Program-made: the position numbers and the translations under genes | The notes under the pieces: generated by a model | The model's input: the letters and a program-made list of their open reading frames with translations, nothing else | What the model was told of the DNA's origin: nothing | Databases searched by the model: none | Assembly (NCBI RefSeq): GCF_000730645.1 | Contig: NZ_BBIU01000009.1 | Coordinates: forward strand, 57,997 to 121,996 | DNA from: Pseudomonas parafulva NBRC 16636 = DSM 17004 | GTDB lineage: Bacteria; Pseudomonadota; Gammaproteobacteria; Pseudomonadales; Pseudomonadaceae | Direction: 5' to 3' | DNA: 64,000 nucleotides | Shown: one piece after another, positions 8,466 through 18,655 of the stretch | Layout of the letters: each line of letters opens with the position of its first letter | How positions within the stretch are numbered: position 1 is the first letter of the stretch

Positions 8466-8915
8466 ATGAAGCCCCTCATTCTTGTGCTCAACGGCCCCAA
8501 CCTGAACATGCTGGGTACCCGCGAACCCTCCCAGTACGGCTACGAGACACTGGCCGACCTGGCGCAGGGCTGTGCCGACACTGCCCAATCATTGAACCTG
8601 GACATCGAGTTCCGCCAGACCAACCACGAAGGCGAGCTGATCGACTGGATACATGCCGCCCGTGGCCGCTGCGCCGGTATCGTCATCAACCCCGGCGCCT
8701 GGACACACACCTCTGTGGCCATCCGCGATGCCTTGGTCGCCAGCGAGGTGCCGGTGATCGAGGTGCACCTGTCCAATGTGCACAAGCGTGAGCCTTTCAG
8801 GCACCTGTCGTTCATTTCATCCATCGCCGTCGGTGTTATCTGCGGCCTGGGTAGCCATGGCTACCGCATGGCCATCAGTCATTTCGGCGCGCTGTTGCAG
8901 GAGCGTGCGGCATGA
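8466..8915 (+). CDS. aroQ: Type II 3-dehydroquinate dehydratase
   Basis: A 149-residue dodecameric type II dehydroquinase, converting 3-dehydroquinate to 3-dehydroshikimate. Diagnostic motifs: [13 protein letters not shown] at the N-terminus with the catalytic-loop Arg and the Tyr of [27 protein letters not shown], and [17 protein letters not shown]. The last two bind substrate and carry the catalytic His. The ATG overlaps nothing upstream; its stop overlaps the ATG of the dehydrogenase gene (ATGA). Pairing with a QsuD-like dehydrogenase and a transporter points to catabolism of quinate or shikimate rather than the housekeeping pathway. Confidence 0.95.
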   Translation: MKPLILVLNGPNLNMLGTREPSQYGYETLADLAQGCADTAQSLNLDIEFRQTNHEGELIDWIHAARGRCAGIVINPGAWTHTSVAIRDALVASEVPVIEVHLSNVHKREPFRHLSFISSIAVGVICGLGSHGYRMAISHFGALLQERAA

Positions 8916-9760
8916 GCCAGCAGGCAATCCTTGCCGGCCTCATCGGCCGTGGCATCCAACTGTCGCGCACCCCGGCGCTGCACGAGCACGAGGGGGATGC
9001 CCAAGCCTTGCGTTACCTGTATCGCCTGATTGATGCCGACCAGTTGCAGCTGGATGACAGCGCCCTGCCCAGCTTGCTCGATGGCGCGCAGCGCACCGGC
9101 TTTACCGGCTTGAACATCACCTACCCCTTCAAACAGTCGATTCTTCCACTGCTGGATGAGCTGTCCGAGGAAGCCAGGGGCATCGGCGCGGTCAACACCG
9201 TTGTGTTCAAGGATGGCAAACGCGTGGGCCACAACACCGACTGCCTGGGCTTTGCCGAGGGACTGCGCCGGGGCCTGCCAGACGTATCACGGCGGGTGGT
9301 GGTGCAGCTGGGGGCTGGCGGCGCGGGCTCGGCGGTGGCACACGCCCTGCTGGCCGAAGGGGTTGGCCAATTGGTGCTGTTCGAAGTGGACGCTGCGCGG
9401 GCTCAGGCCCTGGTCGACAACCTCAATGCCCATTTCGGCGCCGAGCGCGCGGTATTGGGTACTGACCTGGCCCCTGCCCTGGCAGACGCAGACGGTTTGG
9501 TCAACACCACGCCGGTCGGCATGGCCAAGCTGCCCGGCACCCCATTGCCGGTGGAGCTGTTGCACCCTGAGCTGTGGGTAGCAGAAATCATTTACTTCCC
9601 GCTGGAAACCGAATTGCTGCGCGCCGCGAGGGCCATTGGCTGTCGCACGCTCGATGGCAGCAACATGGCCGTATTCCAAGCGGTGAAGGCATTCGAGCTG
9701 TTCAGCGGAAAGCAAGCTGACGCCGCGCGCATGCAAGCGCATTTCGCCAGCTTTACTTGA
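8912..9760 (+). CDS. Quinate/shikimate dehydrogenase, AroE family (QsuD-like)
   Basis: A 282-residue NAD(P)-dependent enzyme. The substrate-binding N-terminal domain has [29 protein letters not shown] with catalytic Lys, and NTDCLGF with catalytic Asp. The C-terminal Rossmann domain has [10 protein letters not shown]. The SRTPxxHExEG form is that of Corynebacterium QsuD-type quinate/shikimate dehydrogenases, whereas biosynthetic AroE has SxSPxxHN. It is coupled to aroQ by an ATGA overlap. It probably oxidises shikimate or quinate, feeding dehydroquinate or dehydroshikimate toward protocatechuate. The cofactor cannot be fixed from sequence alone. Confidence 0.88.
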   Translation: MSQQAILAGLIGRGIQLSRTPALHEHEGDAQALRYLYRLIDADQLQLDDSALPSLLDGAQRTGFTGLNITYPFKQSILPLLDELSEEARGIGAVNTVVFKDGKRVGHNTDCLGFAEGLRRGLPDVSRRVVVQLGAGGAGSAVAHALLAEGVGQLVLFEVDAARAQALVDNLNAHFGAERAVLGTDLAPALADADGLVNTTPVGMAKLPGTPLPVELLHPELWVAEIIYFPLETELLRAARAIGCRTLDGSNMAVFQAVKAFELFSGKQADAARMQAHFASFT

Positions 9761-9762
9761 AA

Positions 9763-9787
9763 CCAAGGGCTGCCGCCCAGCCCTTGG
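9763..9787. terminator. Bidirectional hairpin between convergent genes
   Basis: CCAAGGGCT at 9763-9771 pairs perfectly with AGCCCTTGG at 9779-9787 around a seven-base loop. It lies between the dehydrogenase and the minus-strand DUF4174 gene. The T tract is lacking, so termination efficiency is uncertain. Confidence 0.5.
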
Positions 9788-9794
9788 GTGCGGT

Positions 9795-10355
9795 TCAATC
9801 GTCGAGGGGTTTTGGCGGGGCGGCGGGCTTCGCAGGTTTGGCTGGCTTGCCAGGCTTGCTTTCCTTGGCCCCCTCTTGCGGCGCCGCCGCTACCGGTTCT
9901 GGCGCCTTCACGGCTTTTTCAGTGGCGGGCAGATCGTCCACCGCCTTGAGAATCACCTGCGGGTCCAGCGCGTCACCGGTGTCATCATCCTTGAGCATGT
10001 GCCGCTCGCCGTCCTTGCCGACCAGAATCACCTTGGTGCCTTTGCTGGCACCGAGCTTCAACTCGCGGATCAGGGCCATGGTGGTCTGCTGCTCGAGATT
10101 CTTGTCATCACGCTTGCCCATCATCTGAGCCACACTGAACAACACCAGGCCCCGTTCCTTGAAGGCCGCCTGGGTCGCTGGGTCTTCGAATGCCTTGTTG
10201 ACCGCCCTCAAGGTCGGGTCGGCACTGCTGGGGGCGATGATGACCAACGGCCTTGCCTTGCCCAGTTCCTTGGCCAGCGGTGCATCGCTGTCTGCAGCGA
10301 ACAACGGGCTGGCAACGGCGAGCAGGGTGGCGAGGGTCAGTGACCGGACGAGCAT
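9795..10355 (-). CDS. DUF4174 domain exported protein
   Basis: A 186-residue protein with a signal peptide (LTLATLLAVASPLFAA). The body (about 35-130) is a DUF4174 domain, which resembles a thioredoxin-fold domain lacking active cysteines: RPLVIIAPSSADPTL, then GLVLFSVAQMMGKRDD, then KVILVGKDGERHMLK. The C-terminus is a Pro/Ala/Lys-rich tail (GKPAKPAKPAAPPKPLDD) suited to wall or periplasmic interaction. Start choice: AAGGAG lies directly against one ATG (10361) and six bases before a second ATG (10355), so the second is preferred. Function is unknown. Confidence 0.8.
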   Translation of the reverse strand: MLVRSLTLATLLAVASPLFAADSDAPLAKELGKARPLVIIAPSSADPTLRAVNKAFEDPATQAAFKERGLVLFSVAQMMGKRDDKNLEQQTTMALIRELKLGASKGTKVILVGKDGERHMLKDDDTGDALDPQVILKAVDDLPATEKAVKAPEPVAAAPQEGAKESKPGKPAKPAKPAAPPKPLDD

Positions 10356-10579
10356 GCGCATCTCCTTATTCTCTCGATAAACCAAAGACTACAGATCCTG
10401 GAGAAAGATCCGACGCGGGAGCCTAAACTAACTGGGCTGGCAATGGGCCTGCGCAAAAGTAACCTGGCGTTTCTAGCCACCACATGCAGACCAGGAAAAG
10501 CCCCCAACGCGTGCACCTGAGCATAGCCCAAACCTACATCGTTGCCCTGCCTGCACAGGTACAGTACACGCCTTCAACC

Positions 10580-13500
10580 TCAGTCAACGGCGGTATCCAG
10601 GGCATGCCGGGTCAGCTCCAGCATCAGCGTTCGCTCCGCTGCCTGGCGCTGGTCAGCGATGGTGGCGGTTTGCTCCAGGCGCTGCATCTCGCTGAGCCCT
10701 GGGGCTTCCTGCATGGCCTCCAGGCGCTCATGAAATGGGGCATTCAACGCCTCGAACCGCTCAGGGTAGGCACTGCGCAGGTGGCGGCACCAGAACTCTC
10801 GCCCCAGCAACGAAGCGGCCAGTTGCTCCGTGCTTTCGGCCGCCAGCACCCGACTGCGGGCCTGGCTGATGTGCCGCTCGTTAACACCGGCCACTTCGCG
10901 AAACGTCATGCCACGGGTGTTGACGGGGAGGTCCAGGTCGTCACGCAACGCGAGGCGATAGGCCAGCGCCACTTCGATCAGATCAGGGTCGGCACCGGAG
11001 CGCTGGCGCATCTGCATGTCCTCCATCGCGATGTGGTCCACTTCATCCATGCGCCACAGCTGCCTGCCCAGGTGCAGCAGCATCTGCTGCTGGTCGCCCG
11101 CCTGCACGCTGGCTTCGGCCTGCCACACCAACAGGCGCAGTTCCAGGTCGCTGAACCGGAGGGCGACACTGTCCTGGCAGGTAAGCTGCTCGGCGTCACT
11201 GAACATCGCGTCTCGCAGCTCCGCTGAATCACGCATGGCCTGCAATAGGCCCATGACCCGACAGGCCAGGTAGCGCGCGCCGGTGCGGTTCTGGAAGTCG
11301 GCGGTTTCCGTCAAGCGCTGCAACAAGTTGAAAAACTGCGCAGCGCCTTGCATAGCCTGCAGCGGCTCCCAACATGCACCCAGTTCCGTGCGCTGGTCCA
11401 TGCCGATGGCGTCCATCCAGCGCAAGCGGGCCAACGCCCAGGCGCGGGCATCGTCCAGCGAGGCCGCCGACTGCAGCGCCTCCTGCAGCCGCTCGCGCTC
11501 GGCGTCGGTCAAGGGGTTGCCACTGAGGTGCACCTCGCCCTGCACCCACAAGGGCGACTCGTAGAAGCCTTCGGGCAATTCGGTGATCTGGTTGTCACGC
11601 AGGTCCAATACCCTCAGCGAGGTGTTTTCCATCAACAGGTAAGGAAGGCTGCGCAGCTGGGTACCGGCCAACCGCAGCTCGTGCAGGTGGATCAGGCCAT
11701 TGACCGCGAACGGCCTGCCCAGCGGGTTGCGCGACAGGTCGAGAAAGCGCAGGTTGGCGCAACTGGCAAGGATGGTCGCCTGGCCCGGGTCCAGGCTGAT
11801 GAGGTTGCAGGAAAGGTCGAGTGTCCAGAGGTTTTCCATCTGCAGCAATGCCTGTGGGACCCGCGGCAGACGGTTGTTGGGCATCTCCAGCGACCGCACA
11901 TTGGAAAACGCCCGCAGAAAGCTTTCGGGCAGCTGGGTGATGTGAGCGTCACGCAGGGTCAGCGAATACACATGGTCGAAGTTGGCCTGTTCAGGCAGCT
12001 CCGGGAAGGTTTCGGTGTGAATGCCAATCATGTCCCAACGGTATGCCTGGATCAGGTCGTTGCCATGGGTGCCCTGATCAAGCACGTGCTGCCAGCAGTT
12101 CTGCAAGGCCTGCCGAAGCTCACGGCGCCGCTGCCGTTCTGCACGTGTGGCGCCGCGGCTGGTCCACAGGCGCAGCTGAACATTGATCTGCTCGAACTCC
12201 TGCTCCACTTGATGCAGGCGTGCCTCCACGCCCCCTGGCGCCTCTTGCGCCTGGGCCAGCCAGGCATCGAGCTGACCATCGGTATAGGTTGGGTAGAGTA
12301 ACCGCAGCCTGCGATGATAGGGGTTGGGGCGCCGGCTCCTGCGCCCGCTCAACGGGTAGCCAACCCGGCCATCCGGCAGGCGGACCGGCATCCGCCAGGC
12401 ACCAGGGTCGCTGCTGCCCAGCAATCCCGGCAACGTCGTGCGGTTGGCTTCGGTGAGCCGCAGCACCCGGGCTTGCAAGTGCTCGGCGAAAGGGGCTTCA
12501 AGCTGCAGGGTAGCGAGGTCTGCCTGGTCGCACACGCTGGCCATGACCTGGAACAACTCACCCGCAGGTGCCAGCACCCGGCCTTGTGCGTCGAGCACGC
12601 TGAACAGGCCATCGTCGTAAAGCACGTCCAGCACCCGCTGCCCCGACCGAGTGTCAGCCAGCAGGGCACCCCTCGCCTGGCTGCTGAACAGCCGCCAGCG
12701 GATCCCGGCCGAAGCGCCTGCCAGCTGACGCAACATACCGAACGCCAGCCGTGCCACATCAGGGCTCTGGGGGGTATCGAAGTACAGCGCTTCGAGTGCC
12801 CGGTCCAGGCGTATCTGCAGCGAGCGTACCCGCGCGGCCTCGGCCAACTGCAGCGGTACACGCCCCGTCAGCCTCAGCCGCTCCAGGTCTGCCTGGCTGG
12901 CACGGCGCAACAAGCCTTGCGCAGCGCTGCCATACAAGCGGGGGAAAACACGTCGTAGCGCACGGCAGCCTTCATCATCCGGTTGCGGCAGGGCCTGGTA
13001 CAGGCGATGCAGCAATGGCCGCCGTTGCGCGTGTATCCAGTTGGCCAACTGCTCATGCGTGCGGCCTTGCTCGAATGGGGGCGTAATCACGTCGTCAAAC
13101 CACTGTAGGTCGTCGGCAGGCCCACCAGCACGCAGCTGCGCAACCAGCCCGCGCAAACGTTGCTCAAGCCCTGCCCGTAGCGCTGTATCGATCAGACCGG
13201 GGGCACAGGCATCCGCGCTCAGGTGCAATGCTCGCAGCTGTGCATCGTCCAGGCCGTGAACAGCCAGCACGTGGTCGATAGCGCTGTCGTCCAGTTCGGC
13301 CATCGGGCCGCCTAGGCGCCGGAACAGGTAGCGTGTACCTTGCCAGTCCATGGGCGACTCGCTCCACAGCCGCCAGGCACCGGCCCCATTGTGTTGCAGC
13401 AAAGGGCCATACCCGTCACGGGGCAGCAGTTGCCACTGCCCATCGGTGGGGCGTTGCTGCACGCGGTACGCCTGCCCGTCCATACGTATCCAGGCATGCG

Positions 13501-15043
13501 CGTCGGTGCGGCTGACGCCTTGGGCATCGGTGACGGCATGCCTAGGTGGTTGTTCGCTGTGGAACGGGGCCAGGTCTCCCGCCCACAAGCGCTCGCCGCC
13601 GCCCTGGACGTTGGCCTGGACCAGGCTGTCTACCCATGCGGAGCGCTTCCAGGCTTGGCGCACCACGTGCACGCCGGCAGCGCCAGCCGCCACCAGTGCC
13701 AGGTCGGTGGCCACGTGGTCGAGGTGCTCCAAAGCCTGCTCGGCCTCACCCTCATGCCAGGCGTCCAGCGCATAGAAGGCCTCTTGCAACAGGCTCCATA
13801 CCGTCACAGCCAACAGCACAGCGCCGATGCCCGGCACCCACAGGCTGGCAAGCCCCAGCAATGTCCAGCCCTCAGCCGCAAGGCGCTGCTCGTGAGCCTG
13901 CTCGCGGTCGCGGTCCAGTTGCTGGACGGGCGGTAGCAATGTGGCTGCATCGGATTGGATCTGCGCGATGCGGGCGAGCGCAAGGCTCTCAAACAGCGGC
14001 CCGGGCAATGGATAGGCGCGGGGGTACAGGTCGGCGGTGGCCCATGCCGGGATATCGTGATAGAAGCGGGTGGCGAGCTTGGCGAAAAACCCCTGGCTGT
14101 CACGACGGCGCACGAAACGGGCGAAGAATTGCTGGTAGGGCTTTTCACGCAGACGGGCGTTCAGCACCTTGCGGGCAAAACGCGCCAGGTTTTCTGCAGC
14201 GCTCCAGGCGCCCTGCGGGTCGCCAGGGATGTACACCAGTACACGCCGGCTGGACGTATAGAACGGTGCCAGCGACTCGTCTCGCACGTCCAACACCACA
14301 ATCTGCTGCAACGGGCAGCCCAGCACTTCGAGGTTTTTCGCAACCACGCGATCGCCTTGCAGGGGCCCCAACCGGCCATCACGCCAAAGGTTGATCAGCA
14401 AACCCAGTTCCGCCTCGGTCAATACGCCACGCGCACGGGCCTTGAATGCGTCGATCAGCATCTCGTGCCGGGTCAGTTCCCCCAGCACCGCAACCATGGC
14501 CGCGGGGGCAAGGTGGGCCTGCAGATGCGCCTGATAGCGCGCTCCAAGGTCCAGCTCGCGAACCAGGCGGGCGAACTGGGCAGCGTGAGGTTCACGCAAA
14601 CGCTGCCCTGCCCCGTCGTGCAATCCGGCCCCGGGCGCAAGGATGCCTGGCGTGGCTTCGTCAGCGGTGAAATTGCGCAGCACAGCTTCCAGCAGCGGGA
14701 TCTGGTAATACACCCGTTGGGTCAGCGGCACGCGAATCGGGGCGTAGGTCAGCAAGGGCACCTGGTAGGCATTGCGAAACCACAATTGATCCACTGGCAC
14801 ACTCACCCCATGGCGCTGGGCGAGGGCCGCTTGCAACAGGGGGGTGACGAAGTGATCGATGCCCTCGATAGCCGCCCAGCGCACACTGAGCCGCTGCCGG
14901 CAGGCCAGGCTGCTGCGCAGCGCCTGGCACACGATGGGCATGTGCTGATGGCTGACAGCCTTGAGCCAGGTGGGCAGTTGCGCGGCGAGAAGCCGGTCCT
15001 GGCCCGCTTGCTCGAGCAGGTTGGGTTGAGTGGTGGTGTCCAT
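10580..15043 (-). CDS. Giant LRR protein with C-terminal NEL-type E3 ubiquitin ligase domain (effector-like)
   Basis: A 1487-residue protein. The N-terminal two-thirds resemble the DUF6543 'dermonecrotic toxin' region common in Pseudomonas effectors and include one hydrophobic stretch (VPGIGAVLLAVTVWSLL). A leucine-rich repeat block lies near residues 1030-1190 (SLEMPNNRLPRVPQAL, LRFLDLSRNPLG, LRVLDLRDNQITELPEG). The C-terminal 270 residues match the NEL fold of IpaH/SspH ligases: the catalytic Cys is in TCQDSVALRFSDLE, about residue 1289 (codon 11177-11179). Such enzymes attach ubiquitin to host proteins. The chosen ATG follows GGGAG by seven bases; an upstream in-frame ATG adds 18 residues. 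There is no signal peptide and no secretion genes or chaperone nearby. Monocistronic. Confidence 0.87.
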   Translation of the reverse strand: MDTTTQPNLLEQAGQDRLLAAQLPTWLKAVSHQHMPIVCQALRSSLACRQRLSVRWAAIEGIDHFVTPLLQAALAQRHGVSVPVDQLWFRNAYQVPLLTYAPIRVPLTQRVYYQIPLLEAVLRNFTADEATPGILAPGAGLHDGAGQRLREPHAAQFARLVRELDLGARYQAHLQAHLAPAAMVAVLGELTRHEMLIDAFKARARGVLTEAELGLLINLWRDGRLGPLQGDRVVAKNLEVLGCPLQQIVVLDVRDESLAPFYTSSRRVLVYIPGDPQGAWSAAENLARFARKVLNARLREKPYQQFFARFVRRRDSQGFFAKLATRFYHDIPAWATADLYPRAYPLPGPLFESLALARIAQIQSDAATLLPPVQQLDRDREQAHEQRLAAEGWTLLGLASLWVPGIGAVLLAVTVWSLLQEAFYALDAWHEGEAEQALEHLDHVATDLALVAAGAAGVHVVRQAWKRSAWVDSLVQANVQGGGERLWAGDLAPFHSEQPPRHAVTDAQGVSRTDAHAWIRMDGQAYRVQQRPTDGQWQLLPRDGYGPLLQHNGAGAWRLWSESPMDWQGTRYLFRRLGGPMAELDDSAIDHVLAVHGLDDAQLRALHLSADACAPGLIDTALRAGLEQRLRGLVAQLRAGGPADDLQWFDDVITPPFEQGRTHEQLANWIHAQRRPLLHRLYQALPQPDDEGCRALRRVFPRLYGSAAQGLLRRASQADLERLRLTGRVPLQLAEAARVRSLQIRLDRALEALYFDTPQSPDVARLAFGMLRQLAGASAGIRWRLFSSQARGALLADTRSGQRVLDVLYDDGLFSVLDAQGRVLAPAGELFQVMASVCDQADLATLQLEAPFAEHLQARVLRLTEANRTTLPGLLGSSDPGAWRMPVRLPDGRVGYPLSGRRSRRPNPYHRRLRLLYPTYTDGQLDAWLAQAQEAPGGVEARLHQVEQEFEQINVQLRLWTSRGATRAERQRRRELRQALQNCWQHVLDQGTHGNDLIQAYRWDMIGIHTETFPELPEQANFDHVYSLTLRDAHITQLPESFLRAFSNVRSLEMPNNRLPRVPQALLQMENLWTLDLSCNLISLDPGQATILASCANLRFLDLSRNPLGRPFAVNGLIHLHELRLAGTQLRSLPYLLMENTSLRVLDLRDNQITELPEGFYESPLWVQGEVHLSGNPLTDAERERLQEALQSAASLDDARAWALARLRWMDAIGMDQRTELGACWEPLQAMQGAAQFFNLLQRLTETADFQNRTGARYLACRVMGLLQAMRDSAELRDAMFSDAEQLTCQDSVALRFSDLELRLLVWQAEASVQAGDQQQMLLHLGRQLWRMDEVDHIAMEDMQMRQRSGADPDLIEVALAYRLALRDDLDLPVNTRGMTFREVAGVNERHISQARSRVLAAESTEQLAASLLGREFWCRHLRSAYPERFEALNAPFHERLEAMQEAPGLSEMQRLEQTATIADQRQAAERTLMLELTRHALDTAVD

Positions 15044-15140
15044 CCGGTGCTCCCGCAATGTCGATACGGGTGCCAGGGTATGCAAAGGTCGCCCCATTGA
15101 AGTGGCGACCTACTACCACCCGCACGGGTCAAGCGCCGCC

Positions 15141-17501
15141 CTAGAACAACAGCATCTGGTGATCAACCAACGCCGCGAAGCTGTCGCCTACAAAAGGCAG
15201 AATCGCGTCAGCGACCGGTTGCAACTGACGCGTCAGGTAATGCTCGTAGTCGATCGGTGCCCTGCGGTTTTCCAGCGGCTCGGGCCCGGACGTGGTCATC
15301 ACATAGCTGATCCAGCCACCGCGCTGATACTGGAGGCCACGGCCAAGCTGGCGATTGTAGTCATCGGCAAGGCGTGCGGCACGGACATGGGGCGGCACGT
15401 TGCGCTGGTAGTCCGCCAGCGGCCGACGCAAGCGCTTGCGGTAGACCAGCAGTTCGTCCTGCTCGCCGGCGAGGGTGCGCGCCACATACCCGCGCACGTA
15501 ATCACGGTAGGGCTCGCCCCGGAAGATGCGGCCATACAACTGCTGCTGGAACGCCCTGGCCAGCGGCGACCAGTCGGTGCGCACCGACTCGAGCCCTTTG
15601 TAGACCATGTCTTCGGTGCCATCGGCACGCTGGACCAGCCCGGCATAGCGTTTCTTGCTGCCTTCATCGGTGCCACGGATGGTCGGCATCAGAAAACGCC
15701 GGTAATGGGTTTCAAACTGCAGTTCCAGGGCGCTCTCGATGCCCAGTGTCTGCTGCAGGTGCCCTTGCCACCACTGGTTGACCTCGGCCACCAGTGCCTT
15801 GCCGATCTGCGCGGCAGCCGCCTCATCGTGGGCCGTTTTCAGCCACACGAACGTGGAGTCGGTGTCGCCGTAGATCACATCGAACCCTCGCGCTTCGATC
15901 AACGCGCGGGTTTGTCGCATGATCTGGTGGCCACGCAGGGTAATCGAGGATGCCAACCGCGCGTCGAAGAAGCGGCAGCCACTGGAGCCCAGCACGCCGT
16001 AAAAGGCGTTCATGATGATTTTCAGGGCTTGTGACAACGGCGCATTGCCGACCTGCTTGGCCTGCTCCCTGCCCTGCCACACGCGCTCGACGATGGCCGG
16101 CAGGCAATGCCGGGTTCGCGAGAAACGCGCCCCCCTGAAGCCCTCCACCGCGTGCTGGTCATCGGGCTGGCCCAGGCCCTCGACCAGCCCGACCGGATCG
16201 ATCAGGAACGTGCGAATGATCGAGGGGTACAGGCTCTTGTAGTCCAGCACCAGCACCGAATGATACAACCCTGGCCGCGAATCCATGACAAAACCGCCCG
16301 GGCTGGCTTCTTCCGGCCGGCTGCCCAGGTTGGGCGCGACAAACCCAAGGCGGTGCATGTGGGGCATGTACAAGTGACAGAACGCGGCCACCGATCCCCC
16401 GCTGCGATCGGCTGCAAGCCCGGTCACCGAGGCGCGCTCCAGTAGAAATTCCAGCAATCGGGTATGGGCAAAGATGCGTGTGACCAGTTCGCAGTCCTTG
16501 AGGTTGTAGCGCGCCAGGGCCGGCTTGTCCAAGGCGAACATACGGTTGATTTCATCCATGCGCTGGTAGGGCGTGCTGATCGCCTTGCCATCGCCCAGCA
16601 GGGTCTGGGCAACGTTCTCCAGGCTGAACGACGGGAAGCTCCAGGTGGCCGACCGCAGCGCCTCGATCCCGTCGATCAGCAGGCGCCCCGGCACCTCGGC
16701 AAACACGTGCCCGCCCTTGGCGTGGGCGCGCAGTGTCATGGGTGCACCGCCCCGGCCCAGCGCCAGGGGCACCTGCAGGCGCCCGGCGTGCTCGTGCAGC
16801 AGGCGCAGGTCGAACTGCACGACGTTCCAGCCGATGATCGCGTCCGGGTCGTGGCGCGCCACCCACTGGTTCAGGCAATGCAGCAAGGCGGCCCTGTCGG
16901 TGCAGTAGTGCAGGTCGAAATCTACCTGCGCCGCATCGCCGTTGGCCGGCCCGAGCATGTACACCTGGCGCTGGCCGCAACCTTCCAGGGCGATGCTGTA
17001 CAACTCGCCGCGCTCGGTGGTTTCGATATCCAGCGACACCAGCCGCAGCGGCGGCCGGTACTCGGCGACCGGCTTGAGCTGGGCTTCGCACACCACGCCC
17101 TGGGCATCGACCTGGCCTGCGAACTGCACAGGGGCGGTGATGAAGCGCTCCATCAAGTAGCGTTCCGGTGGCCGTATGTCGGCCTCGAACACGTCGATAC
17201 CCGCCGTGCGCAGGCGCTGCTCAAGCTGCAGCAACTGCCGATATTGCCGGCAATACAACCCCAGCACCGGGCGCTGGTCGAAGGCCTTGAGCCCAAGCGG
17301 GCGCAGCTCCACGCCAGGCTCGCCGGCCAGCAGCACCTGGGCATGAGCCTGTTGCGCCTGGGGGATGAACGCCACCGACACCTGAGGCGCCAGGCGCAGC
17401 AATCGTGGCCCGTGGTCGGTGGCCAGCCAGAACTCCACGCAGGTACCTTCAGGCGTGTCGTACCAGTGCCGGGTCAGCACGAACCCCTGCTGCAACTCCA
17501 C
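15141..17501 (-). CDS. polB: DNA polymerase II (family B)
   Basis: A 786-residue SOS-type translesion/repair polymerase; E. coli Pol II has 783 residues. Exonuclease motifs are intact: Exo [11 protein letters not shown], Exo [12 protein letters not shown], Exo [12 protein letters not shown]. Polymerase motifs are also intact: [35 protein letters not shown]. It should therefore be an active proofreading enzyme. GTG at 17501 is preferred over the upstream start because GAGGG lies seven bases before it. I could not find a convincing LexA box (CTG-N10-CAG) in the short upstream gap. Confidence 0.95.
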   Translation of the reverse strand: MELQQGFVLTRHWYDTPEGTCVEFWLATDHGPRLLRLAPQVSVAFIPQAQQAHAQVLLAGEPGVELRPLGLKAFDQRPVLGLYCRQYRQLLQLEQRLRTAGIDVFEADIRPPERYLMERFITAPVQFAGQVDAQGVVCEAQLKPVAEYRPPLRLVSLDIETTERGELYSIALEGCGQRQVYMLGPANGDAAQVDFDLHYCTDRAALLHCLNQWVARHDPDAIIGWNVVQFDLRLLHEHAGRLQVPLALGRGGAPMTLRAHAKGGHVFAEVPGRLLIDGIEALRSATWSFPSFSLENVAQTLLGDGKAISTPYQRMDEINRMFALDKPALARYNLKDCELVTRIFAHTRLLEFLLERASVTGLAADRSGGSVAAFCHLYMPHMHRLGFVAPNLGSRPEEASPGGFVMDSRPGLYHSVLVLDYKSLYPSIIRTFLIDPVGLVEGLGQPDDQHAVEGFRGARFSRTRHCLPAIVERVWQGREQAKQVGNAPLSQALKIIMNAFYGVLGSSGCRFFDARLASSITLRGHQIMRQTRALIEARGFDVIYGDTDSTFVWLKTAHDEAAAAQIGKALVAEVNQWWQGHLQQTLGIESALELQFETHYRRFLMPTIRGTDEGSKKRYAGLVQRADGTEDMVYKGLESVRTDWSPLARAFQQQLYGRIFRGEPYRDYVRGYVARTLAGEQDELLVYRKRLRRPLADYQRNVPPHVRAARLADDYNRQLGRGLQYQRGGWISYVMTTSGPEPLENRRAPIDYEHYLTRQLQPVADAILPFVGDSFAALVDHQMLLF

Positions 17502-17575
17502 CCCATTGCCCTCTGAATCACTTGTCGAAGGCCAATTGTACCCGTGCGGCCAACAGCCCACACCCCGAAGCGGGT

Positions 17576-18496
17576 TCAGCCGTACAGGTAGTTGATGTCC
17601 TTCAGGGCCAACGGCGGCACCTGCCCCAGCAGAAAGTCACGCAGCTTGTGCATCTGCCGGGCCTTGGGGCTGGCTTTGAGCCAGGTCATGTAGTAACCGT
17701 CACCGGTGGCCACGGCGTGCTTGAAAGGCGTCACCAGGCGACCTGCGGCGAGGTCTGCGCTGGCCAGTACCAAGTCGACCACCGAGATACCCAACCCCTG
17801 CTGAGCGGCGGAAATACCTTGGTCCAGCGTGTCGAACACCTGCCCCTGGTCGATGCTGATGTCCAGCGCATCCATGCGCGCCAGCCAGCGCCGCCAGTCC
17901 CTGCGGTCGGGGGACGGGTGCAGGAACTCACAGTGGTTCAGGTCCGCCAGTGCGGGCTGCACCTGCGCCATGTAGTCGGGGTGGCACACCGGGATCAGCC
18001 ATTCATCGAACAGCCGGAAACTCTCGATATCGGCCGGGAAACGGCCGCTGGCCAGCAAGATCGCGCAGTCGTAAGGCTCGGAGTAGAAGTCCACGGTGTC
18101 GATGTCCATCCACACGCTGGACAACTGCACGCTGCAGGTGTCTTCGTGCTTCTTGAAGCCGTCGAGCGCCCGCAGCAGCCAGCGCACGGTCAATGTGGAG
18201 GGGGCCTTCAGGCGCAGCCCGTAGCGGTCCTGGCGCAGCAATGCACAGGCGTTCTCGATGATCTTGAACCCGACTTTGAGCTCCTGGGCCAGCAGACGCC
18301 CGTGCTCGGTGAGGCTCAGCTTGGGGCCGCGTCGCTCGAACAGGTCGCAGCCGAACATGGCTTCCAGCGTCTTGATGTGATGGCTGACGGCGCCCTGGGT
18401 CAGGGCCAGCTCTTCCGCGGCGCGGGTGAAAGAACCATACCGAGAGGCCACCTCGAAGGCACGCAGGGCGTGCAAGGCCTGAATCCGTTCCGACAT
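17576..18496 (-). CDS. LysR-family transcriptional regulator, GcvA-like
   Basis: A 306-residue regulator. The N-terminal winged helix-turn-helix (about 5-65) reads [33 protein letters not shown], the GcvA/AmpR-like subgroup. The effector-binding domain spans about 95-300. It is divergent from the YqcI/YcgG-LysE pair across a 159-base AT-rich gap with dyads, and probably regulates that pair. The ligand is unknown; arginine or a guanidino compound would fit the neighbours but is inference. Confidence 0.9.
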   Translation of the reverse strand: MSERIQALHALRAFEVASRYGSFTRAAEELALTQGAVSHHIKTLEAMFGCDLFERRGPKLSLTEHGRLLAQELKVGFKIIENACALLRQDRYGLRLKAPSTLTVRWLLRALDGFKKHEDTCSVQLSSVWMDIDTVDFYSEPYDCAILLASGRFPADIESFRLFDEWLIPVCHPDYMAQVQPALADLNHCEFLHPSPDRRDWRRWLARMDALDISIDQGQVFDTLDQGISAAQQGLGISVVDLVLASADLAAGRLVTPFKHAVATGDGYYMTWLKASPKARQMHKLRDFLLGQVPPLALKDINYLYG

Positions 18497-18543
18497 GTGT
18501 AGGTCCCAAGCATGAGCGAGACTAATAGTAGGTCATAGTTCCA

Positions 18544-18559
18544 CGCGTTTTACAACGCG
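18544..18559. promoter_or_regulatory. Perfect dyad in LysR/YqcI divergent gap
   Basis: CGCGTT at 18544-18549 and AACGCG at 18554-18559 around TTAC. Located 47 bases from the LysR start, so possibly an autoregulatory site or a structural hairpin. Confidence 0.35.
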
Positions 18560-18580
18560 GAGCGGGTTTCGGAAAATGCA

Positions 18581-18599
18581 GTTAATTTATAAATATAAC
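18581..18599. promoter_or_regulatory. Candidate LysR-type operator
   Basis: GTTA-N11-TAAC in an AT-rich stretch fits the T-N11-A rule for LysR-type regulators. It sits 57 bases before the ATG of the YqcI/YcgG gene, the expected place for an activator site. The inner bases match only partly. Confidence 0.4.
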
Positions 18600-18655
18600 C
18601 AAGATCCTGCCTGCAAAAGTGTGGAACGTTCATCTAATTTACATCTGGGGAAATC

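Noticed and set aside
17501..17580. LexA box before polB
   Set aside because: No CTG-N10-CAG match was found; only a partial CTG half-site, so SOS control cannot be claimed from this gap.
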